From Rhizobium sp. (GTDB lineage Bacteria; Pseudomonadota; Alphaproteobacteria; Rhizobiales; Rhizobiaceae): a DNA stretch of 64,000 bases. The stretch covers positions 1-64,000 of the forward strand of contig JAPZUE010000039.1 in NCBI GenBank assembly GCA_027533385.1. The letters run 5' to 3'. The notes under the pieces are model-generated. The model saw nothing but the letters and a program-made list of their open reading frames with translations. It did not search any database and was not told where the DNA came from. Below are positions 44,133 to 53,142 of the stretch, one piece after another. Numbering within the stretch: the stretch's first letter is position 1; each line of letters starts with the position of its first letter. The position numbers and the translations under genes were made by a program.

Positions 44133-46967
44133 ATGACAGATGGATTTGCGCTGATGCGCACAATGCTTTCTCGCCTGGTATCGTTTCGGGTCGCCATGAT
44201 CAGCGTGATCATGGCGCTCCCGCTTTTTCTGCCATCCTTGTCTGTTGTTCAGCATCTCGACAACGAACTCATCGAATTCCGCGCAGCTGCGGCGCCTCGC
44301 AATGCGAGCGGTGACTTTGTGTTTGTCGCGATCGACAAGAAAAGTCTCGCGGAGGTCGGGACCTGGCCCTGGCCGCGGGATGTCCATGCCGACCTGATCG
44401 ACAGACTGGTCGCGGCGGGTGCCGGCGACATCTTCCTGGACATCGACTTCAGCACGGCATCTCGCCCCGAGAGCGATGCCCGACTGGCCCAGGCACTGGA
44501 AGATGCCGGCGGCGGCGTCATACTGCCGATCTTTCGTCAACAATTCGGCGCGAGATCAGCAGATCCCCTGACGCTGACTTCGCCGCTGCCGCTCTTTGCC
44601 GACCATGCCTGGTTGGCGCTGGTCGATGTCGCGCTGGATGACGACGGATTGATGCGGTCCTTCCCCGTGACGGAATTGATCAACGGCATCCCCACACAAT
44701 CGGCGCCCGCCGTGCTCGCGGGCTATAGCGATGCGCGCGCCGGCAAGCTCGAGATCGATTTCTCCATTCGCCCGGAAACCGTTCCGACGTTTTCGGCTGC
44801 GGACGTGCTGTCGGGCACCGTGCCGCGCAATGCAGTCGAAGGCAAGTCGGTCGTGGTCGGCGCCTATGCGACGGAACTGAAAGACCTCTTTGCCGTGCCG
44901 ATCTACGGCATCCTGAGCGGGCCGATGCTGCATGTGCTGGCAACCGAAACTCTGGTGCAGGATCGAATTCTGAAGCCGCTGTGGGTGGAGCCGATTGGTC
45001 TGCTGTTGGCGGCCTTGATCGTGGGCTACACACTTGCCTTCCATCGTCTGTCGCTGGCGGTGCCGATTGCCGCTTCGGCTGCCCTGATCGCGATCGGAGA
45101 GGCGATCGCCTTCCTGCTCTACAAGCAAGAAGCACTCGTGTTTCATACCGCCACGCTGTGGCTGACGCTGGGCTTCGGCTTCTTCATGCTCCTGGCAGAG
45201 AAGGTCGGTCTCAATGGCTGGCTCGCCGAAATTGCCGTGGTCGAAAACCGCGAGATCCGTCGTGTGCTTAAGCGCGTCATCAACGACAGTGTCGACCCTG
45301 TCATCGTTCTCGACGAGAAGCGCAATCTGCGCGATGCCAGCCAGACGACCAGCGACGTGCTGGACCTCGATCAGGCGGTGGCGCCCGTGACGAATCTCGA
45401 TAGTTTCGCGCCACCGGTGCTTGTTGATGCCGTCCTCGCACTCGAAGAAAAGTACGGTGCCGAACCTGGCCGCGTGCATAGCGAAAAGGTGACGATTGAT
45501 CTGCCCGGGAAAAAGGGCCGCCGGCATATCGAGGCGGTGATTACGATCTCGCCATTCGAGACCCGCGACGGCCGCGGGCTCACGTCGATCGGCAAGTTTG
45601 TCATCTGCATCACGCTGCGGGATGTCACGGCACGGCGTCTCTACGAAACCAAACTCGAACAGATGGCCCGCATCGACGAGCTGACCGGGCTTTTGACGCG
45701 CCGTGGTCTCGGCGATGCCATGGTGGCGGCTGACCGGGAATTCTCGATCTTCGTCATCGATCTCCACCGCTTCGGCCATCTGAACGAGATGCTGGGACGG
45801 GAGAAGGGCGACGGCGTTCTGCAGGCTGTGGCGGCACGGCTTCGGCGTCATGCAGGGATCCATGGTCTGACCGCCCGCATTGCAGGCGATGTACTCTGTT
45901 TAGCGACCCCCGGCATTGATACGCCGGAGGCTCTTGGCGAGCGCGCGGAAAGGGTGCTTGCGCTCTTTGAAACACCCTTCGGTGTGGACGGGATCAAGAT
46001 CGAGCTCAACGCTCGCATCGGCGCCTGCAGCGGCTCACTGGATCTGGGTGACCCCGGCAAATGGGTAGAGGCGGCGGAACTGGCGCTGATCGATGCGAAG
46101 CGCGTGGGCGGTAGCGGTTGGCGGGCCTATGACCCCGCATCGGCACTTCGAAGGGCCCGTTCGCGTCTGCTCGAAGCCGAGCTGCGCTCGGGACTCGATC
46201 AAGGTCAGTTCTTCTTGCTTTACCAGCCGCAGGTCGAGCTCCGGTCCGGCAGACTGATCGGCGCGGAGGCGCTTCTGCGCTGGCAGCACCCGACACTCGG
46301 AATGATCTCGCCGGCCGAATTCATCGGCATTTCGGAAGCCAACGGCTTCATCTGCGATCTCGGTCAGTTCATGTTCATCGAGGCCTGCAAGGCGGCAACG
46401 ACATGGCCAGCCCATGTCAGCGTTGCCGTCAACATTTCTCCGGTCCAGTTCCTGCGCGGGGATCTGCTGTCGGATATCCGCACCGCACTCTCTGCCAGCG
46501 GACTTTCGCCGCACCGGCTGCATGTGGAGATCACCGAGTCGATCTTCATCGAGCGCTCGGATGAACTCTTCACGACACTCGACGCGCTGCGCGATCTGGG
46601 CGTAACCATCGCGCTCGATGACTTCGGGACAGGTTACTCGTCGCTCAGCTATATCTCCACGCTCCCACTCGACAAGCTCAAGATCGACCAGTCCTTCATC
46701 CGCGACATGGTCAGCGATCCCGCTGCCCAAAGCATCATTCAGGCCGTCACGACGCTGGCCCATGGCCTTGGCCTGAAAGTCGTCAGCGAAGGTATCGAAA
46801 ACGCCTTGCAGTGTGAAATGCTGACGGCCATGGGCTGTGAGGAAGGTCAGGGCTATCTGTTCGGACGGCCGCAGTCGGCACGCGAGATTCAGACACTGTC
46901 AGCCGCCCATTCTCTGTTGGCGAGAGCGGAGAAGGGCTCCGTCACCGGCCTGGCGCAGGCCGGCTGA
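44133..46967 (+). CDS. CHASE2 sensor - degenerate GGDEF - EAL cyclic-di-GMP protein
   Basis: 944 residues. An N-terminal helix (about 15-35) leads into a periplasmic CHASE2 domain (VFVAIDKKSLAEVGTWPWPR at about 62) and three more helices (about 285-360). A PAS-like region (VIVLDEKRNLRD) and a GGDEF domain follow; where GGDEF is expected the sequence reads ARIAGDVLCLA, so the cyclase site is lost. The EAL domain is complete: EALLRWQHP, VAVNISPVQF, VEITESIF, ALDDFGTGYSSLSYI, LKIDQSFI, VSEGIE. It is therefore predicted to be a phosphodiesterase degrading cyclic di-GMP, gated by an external signal. It overlaps ybaN at the 3' end by 26 bases on opposite strands. Confidence 0.93.
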   Translation: MTDGFALMRTMLSRLVSFRVAMISVIMALPLFLPSLSVVQHLDNELIEFRAAAAPRNASGDFVFVAIDKKSLAEVGTWPWPRDVHADLIDRLVAAGAGDIFLDIDFSTASRPESDARLAQALEDAGGGVILPIFRQQFGARSADPLTLTSPLPLFADHAWLALVDVALDDDGLMRSFPVTELINGIPTQSAPAVLAGYSDARAGKLEIDFSIRPETVPTFSAADVLSGTVPRNAVEGKSVVVGAYATELKDLFAVPIYGILSGPMLHVLATETLVQDRILKPLWVEPIGLLLAALIVGYTLAFHRLSLAVPIAASAALIAIGEAIAFLLYKQEALVFHTATLWLTLGFGFFMLLAEKVGLNGWLAEIAVVENREIRRVLKRVINDSVDPVIVLDEKRNLRDASQTTSDVLDLDQAVAPVTNLDSFAPPVLVDAVLALEEKYGAEPGRVHSEKVTIDLPGKKGRRHIEAVITISPFETRDGRGLTSIGKFVICITLRDVTARRLYETKLEQMARIDELTGLLTRRGLGDAMVAADREFSIFVIDLHRFGHLNEMLGREKGDGVLQAVAARLRRHAGIHGLTARIAGDVLCLATPGIDTPEALGERAERVLALFETPFGVDGIKIELNARIGACSGSLDLGDPGKWVEAAELALIDAKRVGGSGWRAYDPASALRRARSRLLEAELRSGLDQGQFFLLYQPQVELRSGRLIGAEALLRWQHPTLGMISPAEFIGISEANGFICDLGQFMFIEACKAATTWPAHVSVAVNISPVQFLRGDLLSDIRTALSASGLSPHRLHVEITESIFIERSDELFTTLDALRDLGVTIALDDFGTGYSSLSYISTLPLDKLKIDQSFIRDMVSDPAAQSIIQAVTTLAHGLGLKVVSEGIENALQCEMLTAMGCEEGQGYLFGRPQSAREIQTLSAAHSLLARAEKGSVTGLAQAG

Positions 46968-47304
46968 GCACGAAGGCCGCACAGCCGACGAGGATCGCGC
47001 CGATCAACAGCTTCAGCCAGAGTTGTGGCGGCCCGAAGACGAGCACGATGCCGTAGCTTGCGGCCATCAGCGAAACCGAGGCGATCTTGGCCTTGCCGGA
47101 GATCGCGCGTTCGCGGCGCCAGTCGATCAGAGGCTGACCAAAGCGGGGGTGATCGAGCAGCCATTGCTCGAAACGCGGCGAGGAGCGGGCAAAGAGGGCG
47201 GCGGCGAGGATCATGAAGGGCGTTGTCGGCAGCACCGGAAGGAAGACGCCGACGAGGCCGATCCCTACCAGCAGCCAGGCGCAGCCAAGAATAAGCAGGC
47301 GCAT
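46942..47304 (-). CDS. YbaN-family (DUF454) inner membrane protein
   Basis: 120 residues from ATG 47304, with GAAGGGAA upstream. The DUF454 pattern is clear: GIGLVGVFLPVLPTTPFMIL near residue 14, ALFARSSPRFEQWLLDHPRF and a polar DWRRERAIS, then two helices. Function of the family is unknown. Its last codons overlap the end of the EAL gene on the other strand. Confidence 0.9.
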   Translation of the reverse strand: MRLLILGCAWLLVGIGLVGVFLPVLPTTPFMILAAALFARSSPRFEQWLLDHPRFGQPLIDWRRERAISGKAKIASVSLMAASYGIVLVFGPPQLWLKLLIGAILVGCAAFVLSRPAPGR

Positions 47305-47471
47305 CGCATTCCCTTCGCTGACCGCCGTCACGTTGCCGGGAGATATCGCATGATTCGCGGGTGGCCAATGATTTTGAGGATTGCGGCAAATGCGGCGATT
47401 TTTCGTTTGCGCCGCAACAGGCTGAAATGCATCCTTGCCCGCGTAATCCCACCTGCAGGAATTCAACTCCC

Positions 47472-48725
47472 ATGTCCAAGGTCACCCTCGTGCTCGGCGC
47501 CGGCATCATCGGCGTTTCCACGGCCATCCATCTCGCCCGTCGGGGGCGTTCGGTGGTGCTGGTGGATCGCCGGGGGGCCGGCGAGGAAACCTCCTTCGGC
47601 AATGCGGGCCTGATCCAGCGCGAGGGAGTCGTGCCCTACGGCTTCCCGCAGGACCTGAGCATGCTGATCCGCTACGGCTTCAACAACCGGATCGACGCGC
47701 ATTATCATGCAAGCGCAATCCTCAAGCTCGTGCCTTTCCTTTCGCGCTACTGGTGGCATTCGAACAAGAGCCGCCACCAGGCCATTGCGCGCGCCTATGC
47801 GCCGCTGATCGAGAACTCGATCACGGAGCACCAGGACCTGATCCAGGCGGCGAAAGCCGACCATCTGATCCGCAAGGATGGCTGGATGGAGATCTTCCGC
47901 ACCACCGGCAAACGCGACACGGAGCTCGCCGAGGCAGAGCGTCTGGCGCGCGAATACGGCGTCAGCTACCGCGCGCTGAACCGCGAGGAGCTTGCCAGGG
48001 AAGAGCCGCATATCCGAGGCGATTTCGTCGGCGGGTTGAAGTGGAACGATCCGTGGTCGGTCACCAATCCGCATGGTCTGACGCAGGCCTATCTCACCTA
48101 TTTCCAGTCGCTCGGCGGGCGCTTCGTCAAGGGCGATGCCCTGTCGCTGCAGACCGGCGCCTCGGGCAAGGGCTGGCGCGTCAAGACCGATGACGGCATG
48201 GTCGAGGGCGACGATGTGGTGCTGGCGCTTGGGCCATGGTCCGAGGAAGTGACCCGCAAGTTCGGCTACCGCTTCCTGCTCGGCGTCAAGCGCGGCTACC
48301 ACATGCATTATGCGCCAGAAGGCAATGCCGTCCTCAACAACTGGACGATGGATGCCGAGCGCGGCTATTTCCTCGCGCCGATGGAAAAGGGCATTCGCCT
48401 GACGACGGGCGCGGAATTCGCCAATCGCGATGCGCCCAAGTCTCCGGTGCAGCTGGCGCGGGCCGAAAAAGTGGCGCGCGAGATCTTTCCGCTGGCCGAG
48501 CGTCTGGATGCCGAACCCTGGATGGGTGCCCGCCCCTGCACGCCCGATATGATGCCTGTTATCGGCAAGGCGCCGCGCCATGAGGGCATGTGGTTCGCCT
48601 TCGGCCATGCGCATCATGGCTTGACACTGGGTCCGGTCACCGGCCGTCTGATCGCCGAAATGATGGATGGGGAGAAGCCATTCCTCGACACCAGGGCCTG
48701 GGCGCCTGAGCGTTTTCGCCCCTGA
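47472..48725 (+). CDS. FAD-dependent oxidoreductase, D-amino-acid dehydrogenase (DadA)-like
   Basis: 417 residues from ATG 47472 (MSKVTLVLGAGIIGVSTA); upstream in-frame codons are not supported. FAD motif GAGIIGVSTAIHLARRG; DadA-like features are ETSFGNAGLIQ near residue 40, the YWWHSN segment, RGYHMHY, WMGARPCTPDMMPVIG and FAFGHAHHGLTLGPVTG at the C-terminus. These enzymes deaminate D-amino acids or related amines at the membrane. It has its own terminator and precedes the amine genes on the same strand, so an allied role in amine catabolism is possible. Confidence 0.9.
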   Translation: MSKVTLVLGAGIIGVSTAIHLARRGRSVVLVDRRGAGEETSFGNAGLIQREGVVPYGFPQDLSMLIRYGFNNRIDAHYHASAILKLVPFLSRYWWHSNKSRHQAIARAYAPLIENSITEHQDLIQAAKADHLIRKDGWMEIFRTTGKRDTELAEAERLAREYGVSYRALNREELAREEPHIRGDFVGGLKWNDPWSVTNPHGLTQAYLTYFQSLGGRFVKGDALSLQTGASGKGWRVKTDDGMVEGDDVVLALGPWSEEVTRKFGYRFLLGVKRGYHMHYAPEGNAVLNNWTMDAERGYFLAPMEKGIRLTTGAEFANRDAPKSPVQLARAEKVAREIFPLAERLDAEPWMGARPCTPDMMPVIGKAPRHEGMWFAFGHAHHGLTLGPVTGRLIAEMMDGEKPFLDTRAWAPERFRP

Positions 48726-48740
48726 AAAACAAAGCTTTTC

Positions 48741-48770
48741 TGGCCCCCTTCTCAGGGGGCTAGCCTTTTT
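48741..48770 (+). terminator. Intrinsic terminator after the DadA-like gene
   Basis: GCCCCCT and AGGGGGC form a 7-bp stem (extended by two weaker pairs) around TCTC, followed after four bases by TTTTT. It starts 15 bases past the stop. Confidence 0.8.
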
Positions 48771-49006
48771 GGCGCCGAGGTGGTACTCAGTTCGCATAAT
48801 TTGATCAAATTGTTTCCCGTCGGAAACAGGCCGGGCTGAAGCATGCGTCGCCAGAACGCGACCGGTCGAGGGGATCAGCAAGAGACGGACAGTGGCATGC
48901 GCCGGTGTTTGATCCATAACGCGAAAAGCGTCTATCGTTAGCGGACCAGCATCCGCTCGCGCCCTTGCGCGTTTCGACCCGATCGACATCAGCCACACGG
49001 TGATCC

Positions 49007-50365
49007 ATGGACATGGCCGAAGAGGCACGCGAATTCTTCGCGGCAAATCCCGATATTGAAGTACTTGAAGCTTTCGTCATTGACGTCAACGGCGTGCCAC
49101 GGGGCAAATGGATCCCGCGGGAGCGCGCGATCGACGTGCTGACCAAGGGCATGGCCATGCCGCGCTCGGTCTATGCCCTCGACGTCTGGGGGCGTGACGT
49201 CAATGCGGCTGGCCTCGCCGAGGGGACCGGCGATCCGGATGGCATCTGCTTTCCGGTTCCCGGCACGCTGTCGCGCGTGACCTGGTTGTCGCGCCCGACG
49301 GCGCAGGTGCTCTTGCAGATGCACACCCAGGAAGGCGAAAGCTTCTATGCCGATCCGCGTCAGGTGCTCGCCAATGTGCTGGAGCGCTTCAAGGCCGCAA
49401 AGCTGACGCCTGTTGTTGCCACCGAACTCGAATTCTACCTGATCGATCCCGTGCGCTCGGCGCTCGACCCGGTGCGTCCGCCGAACACCCGCGACGGTCG
49501 CTGGCATACCGGCCAGACGCAGGTTCTATCTATCTCCGAACTGCAGGACTTCGAGGAAGTCTTCCACGGCATTTCGACTGCCGCCCGCGCACAGAAGGTG
49601 CCGGCAGACACGACGCTGCGGGAAAACGGGCCCGGCCAGTACGAGATCAATCTCAACCACGTGCCGGATGCGCTCGCGGCTGCCGACTATGCGGTGCTCC
49701 TGAAGCGCATCGTCAAGGGCGTGGCGCGCGCCAATGATCTCGACGCGACCTTCATGGCCAAGCCCTACGGCACCCAGGCCGGCAGCGGCATGCATGTGCA
49801 TTTTTCCGTGCTCGATGAGAACGGCCGCAACATCTATGTGGGCGAGGACGGCCCTTCCGAAGCGCTCTTCCATTCCGTCGGCGGGCTTCTTGAAAGCATG
49901 GGCGAGAGCATGGCGATCTTTGCGCCGCACCAGAATTCCTACCGTCGCCTGCGTCCATCCGAACATGCGCCGACCTACGCCTCCTGGGGCTTCGACAACC
50001 GCTCGGCTGCGGTGCGTGTTATCACCGCGTCGAAGCCGGCGACCCGCATCGAACACCGCGTAGCCGGTGCCGATACCAATCCCTATCTGGTTCTGGCGAT
50101 GATCCTGTCGGCGGCGCTTGCCGGCATGAAGGAGAAGCTTTCGCCGGGTGGCGCGATCTCCGGCGATGACCATGCGGTCAGCCACGAGCCTTTGCCGACC
50201 AACTGGGACTATGCGCTGCAGCGCTTTGCCAAATCGAGCTTCGCCTATGCGGCGCTCGGACCGAAGTATCGAAGCCTTTATACCGCCTGCAAGCAGCAGG
50301 AACTCTCGGAGTTTTCGCTGCGTGTGACCGACGTCGAATACGACGCCTATATCCGGACCGTGTGA
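49007..50365 (+). CDS. Glutamine-synthetase-family ligase, gamma-glutamylputrescine synthetase (PuuA)-like
   Basis: 452 residues. The GS beta-grasp (VIDVNGVPRGKWIP near residue 28) and catalytic domain are present: VATELEFYL (metal Glu pair), ENGPGQYEINLNHV, SGMHVHFSVLD, NSYRRLRPSEHAPTYASWGF and RIEHRVAGADTNPYLVLA. The open substrate pocket and the PuuB-like neighbour 9 bases downstream point to ligation of glutamate to putrescine or another amine, using ATP. The first ATG codons (MDMAEEA) are followed by a second ATG; 49007 is preferred with 49013 as alternative. Confidence 0.88.
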   Translation: MDMAEEAREFFAANPDIEVLEAFVIDVNGVPRGKWIPRERAIDVLTKGMAMPRSVYALDVWGRDVNAAGLAEGTGDPDGICFPVPGTLSRVTWLSRPTAQVLLQMHTQEGESFYADPRQVLANVLERFKAAKLTPVVATELEFYLIDPVRSALDPVRPPNTRDGRWHTGQTQVLSISELQDFEEVFHGISTAARAQKVPADTTLRENGPGQYEINLNHVPDALAAADYAVLLKRIVKGVARANDLDATFMAKPYGTQAGSGMHVHFSVLDENGRNIYVGEDGPSEALFHSVGGLLESMGESMAIFAPHQNSYRRLRPSEHAPTYASWGFDNRSAAVRVITASKPATRIEHRVAGADTNPYLVLAMILSAALAGMKEKLSPGGAISGDDHAVSHEPLPTNWDYALQRFAKSSFAYAALGPKYRSLYTACKQQELSEFSLRVTDVEYDAYIRTV

Positions 50366-50374
50366 GGTGAAGCC

Positions 50375-51673
50375 ATGACCAAGTCGATCGGACCAAACCC
50401 CGGCCATGCGGCCTCCTATTACGCAGCCTCTGCCCGCGACAAGCGCGTGCGCCCGAAGCTGGATGGCCAGCACACGGCCGACATCTGCATCATCGGCGCT
50501 GGCTTTACCGGCATTTCTGCGGCACTCGAGCTTTCCGAAAAGGGCTATGCCGTCATCGTGCTGGAAGCCGACCGTATCGGCTTCGGCGCGTCCGGGCGCA
50601 ATGGCGGCCAGATCGTCAATGGCTATAGCCGTGACCTCGAAACGATTGCCCGGCGCTACGGCCAGAACAAGGCCGACAAGCTCGGCGAGATGTCGCTGGA
50701 GGGTGGCCGGATCATCCGCGAGCGCGTGGCGAAATACGGGATCGAATGCGATCTCGTGAATGGCGGTTTCTTCGCTGCCTTTACCGACAAGCAGGTCAAG
50801 GAAATGGCTGGTGTCCGGGAACACTGGATGAAGCATGGCCATGACGGGCTGGAAATGGTCTCCAAGGCCGAGGTTGCGAAATATGCCAAGACCGACCGTT
50901 ATGTCGGCGGCATGATCGACCGCCACGGCGGCCACATCCACCCGCTCGATCTGGTGCTCGGCGAGGCGGCGGCGGCAGAAAGCCTCGGTGCCAAGATTTT
51001 TGAAAACTCGAAGGTCGTGCATCTCGACACCGGCCCACAGCCTTTCGTCTGCACCGAAGGCGGTATCGTCAGGGCCAAGCATATCCTGGTCTGCGGAAAT
51101 GCCTATATGGCCGGGATCGCGCCGAAGGTGACCGAGAAGATGATGCCGGTTTCCAGCCAGGTGATGGCCACGGAACCGCTCGATGCCAAGCTGATCGAGG
51201 AATTGCTGCCATCCAACTACTGCGTCGAGGATGCCAATTACGTGCTCGACTACTACCGCCGCACCGCCGACAACCGCCTGCTCTATGGTGGCGGCATCGG
51301 CTATGGCGGCCAGGATCCGAAGAACCTGACGGGCGTCATCCGGCCGAACATGCTGAAAACATTCCCGCAGCTGAAAGACGTGAAGATCGACTTTGCCTGG
51401 AGCGGTAACTTTGCGCTGACGCTGACGCGCATTCCGCATATGGGCAAACTGTCTGACACGGTCTATTTCTCGCATGGCGACAGCGGCCATGGCGTGACGA
51501 CCACGCATCTGCTCGGCAAGATCCTCGGTGAGGCCGTGCATGGCCAGATGAGCCGCTTCGATGTCTGGTCGTCGCTGCAGGCCTACCCCTTCCCCGGTGG
51601 CCGCATGTTCCGCGTGCCGTTTACGGCGCTCGGTGCCTGGTACTACGGTCTGCGTGACCGTCTCGGCGTATAA
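50375..51673 (+). CDS. FAD-dependent oxidoreductase, gamma-glutamylputrescine oxidase (PuuB)-like
   Basis: 432 residues. It starts with SYYAASARDKRVRPKLDGQH, an extension typical of PuuB, then the FAD motif IIGAGFTGISAALELSEKG and FGASGRNGGQIVNGYSRDLE. The C-terminus reads FSHGDSGHGVTTTHLLGKIL. It oxidises the gamma-glutamylated amine to the aldehyde, releasing ammonia and peroxide. It lies between the PuuA-like and carbamoylputrescine amidase genes with gaps of 9 and 11 bases: a three-gene operon. Confidence 0.9.
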   Translation: MTKSIGPNPGHAASYYAASARDKRVRPKLDGQHTADICIIGAGFTGISAALELSEKGYAVIVLEADRIGFGASGRNGGQIVNGYSRDLETIARRYGQNKADKLGEMSLEGGRIIRERVAKYGIECDLVNGGFFAAFTDKQVKEMAGVREHWMKHGHDGLEMVSKAEVAKYAKTDRYVGGMIDRHGGHIHPLDLVLGEAAAAESLGAKIFENSKVVHLDTGPQPFVCTEGGIVRAKHILVCGNAYMAGIAPKVTEKMMPVSSQVMATEPLDAKLIEELLPSNYCVEDANYVLDYYRRTADNRLLYGGGIGYGGQDPKNLTGVIRPNMLKTFPQLKDVKIDFAWSGNFALTLTRIPHMGKLSDTVYFSHGDSGHGVTTTHLLGKILGEAVHGQMSRFDVWSSLQAYPFPGGRMFRVPFTALGAWYYGLRDRLGV

Positions 51674-51684
51674 GGAGAGATCAG

Positions 51685-52554
51685 ATGACCCGCATCATCA
51701 CCGTCGCCGCCACGCAGATGGCCTGCTCCTGGGATCTGCCCGGTAACATCGCCCGCGCCGAAGCGCTGGTTCGCAAGGCTGCCGCCAAGGGCGCGCAGAT
51801 CGTGCTGATCCAGGAGCTCTTCGAGACGCCCTATTTCTGCCAGGACCAGATCGCGGAGTTCTTCGATCTCGCCAAGCCTGCGCATGACAATGCCTTGATC
51901 GAGCACTTCTCGGCACTGGCGGAAGAGCTTAACGTCGTCATTCCCGTGAGCTTCTTCGAGAAGGCGGGTCAGACCTTCTTCAACAGCGTGGCCATCGTCG
52001 ATGCCACCGGCGACGTACTCGGCATCTATCGCAAGAGCCATATTCCTGATGGTCCCGGCTATACCGAGAAGTTCTACTTCTCGCCCGGCGACACCGGTTT
52101 CGAGGTCTGGGAGACCCGGCATGCGGCGATCGGCGTCGGCATCTGCTGGGACCAGTGGTTCCCGGAAGCGGCCCGCGCCATGGCGCTGCAGGGGGCCGAA
52201 CTGCTCTTCTATCCGACCGCGATCGGCTCGGAGCCGCAGGATGCAAGCATCGACAGCTCGGGCCACTGGCAGCGGGTGATGCAGGGCCACGCAGCGGCAA
52301 ACGTCATGCCTGTCATCGCCTCCAACCGGATCGGCAAGGAGGATGGTCGCAAGGGCACATCGCTCACCTTCTACGGCTCGTCCTTCATCTGCGACCAGAC
52401 CGGCGCGATGGTTGCGACCGCCGATCGGGAGACGGAGACGGTGCTGACCGCGACCTTCGATCTCGACGGCATCGCCCGCCAGCGGGCCAGCTGGGGCCTG
52501 TTCCGCGACCGTCGTCCGGAGCTTTATGGCCCGCTGATGGGCTACGAAGGCTGA
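51685..52554 (+). CDS. aguB: N-carbamoylputrescine amidase
   Basis: 289 residues. Nitrilase-superfamily triad: Glu in IVLIQELFETPYFCQ (about residue 44), Lys in IYRKSHIPDGPGY (about 121) and Cys in GVGICWDQWFPEA (about 155). The FFNSVAIVDATGDVLG and EKFYFSPGDTGFEVWET segments match AguB. It hydrolyses N-carbamoylputrescine to putrescine, ammonia and carbon dioxide. An AguA agmatine deiminase is not in view, so the source of carbamoylputrescine would be elsewhere. An aguB with puuAB links putrescine formation directly to its use. Confidence 0.92.
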   Translation: MTRIITVAATQMACSWDLPGNIARAEALVRKAAAKGAQIVLIQELFETPYFCQDQIAEFFDLAKPAHDNALIEHFSALAEELNVVIPVSFFEKAGQTFFNSVAIVDATGDVLGIYRKSHIPDGPGYTEKFYFSPGDTGFEVWETRHAAIGVGICWDQWFPEAARAMALQGAELLFYPTAIGSEPQDASIDSSGHWQRVMQGHAAANVMPVIASNRIGKEDGRKGTSLTFYGSSFICDQTGAMVATADRETETVLTATFDLDGIARQRASWGLFRDRRPELYGPLMGYEG

Positions 52555-52564
52555 GCCTTAGACT

Positions 52565-53092
52565 TCAGGCACCAAGACCCTTGAGGGCGTCGGCGACGAT
52601 GCCCTCGACCGGCTGATCGATGGTGACAGTGACCACACCGGGTTCGCCGGTCGGCACTTCGAGTGTGGCAAGCTGGCTGTCGAGCAGCGTCAGCGGCATG
52701 AAATGGCCGGTGCGGGCGCCCATGCGGCGGCTAAGCAGTTCCCGCGATCCCTCAAGATAGACGAAGGAGAGACGGCCATCGGTCGCGACGCGCAGGTGGT
52801 CGCGATAGATCTTCTTCAGCGCCGAACAGGAGACCACGATCCCCTCGCCGCGCGACAGTGCATCTGCCATACGTGCACCGATCAACGTCAGCCACGGCCA
52901 GCGATCCTCGTCGGTCAGCGGCGTTCCGGCTGCCATCTTCGTGACATTGCTTTCGGGATGCAGCCCATCGCCTTCGATGAAGGGGAGCCCGAGGCGGGAT
53001 GCGAGCGCCTCGCCGACCGAGGACTTGCCGCAGCCGCTGACGCCCATGACGATTACCGCCCGGGCGGCGACGGGCATATTCTCCTGTGGCAT
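52565..53092 (-). CDS. Gluconokinase, GntK type
   Basis: 175 residues from ATG 53092, with AGAGGAAGAG upstream; an ATG at 53110 is an alternative. P-loop GVSGCGKSSVGEALA near residue 17, then FIEGDGLHPESNVTKMAAG, the gluconate-site segment TPLTDEDRWPWLTLIG and VVSCSALKKIYRDHLR. The reaction is ATP-dependent phosphorylation of gluconate to 6-phosphogluconate. It converges with aguB 10 bases away and follows the GMC oxidoreductase gene by 50 bases; a sugar-oxidising GMC enzyme feeding gluconate to this kinase is possible. Confidence 0.92.
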   Translation of the reverse strand: MPQENMPVAARAVIVMGVSGCGKSSVGEALASRLGLPFIEGDGLHPESNVTKMAAGTPLTDEDRWPWLTLIGARMADALSRGEGIVVSCSALKKIYRDHLRVATDGRLSFVYLEGSRELLSRRMGARTGHFMPLTLLDSQLATLEVPTGEPGVVTVTIDQPVEGIVADALKGLGA

Positions 53093-53142
53093 TCTCTTCC
53101 TCTTCCCCACCCCTCATCCAAGGGCCGCGACAATAGGAAGGT

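Noticed and set aside
49526..51541. 671-codon minus-strand frame opposite the PuuA- and PuuB-like genes
   Set aside because: Entirely antisense to two well-supported genes; no motif.
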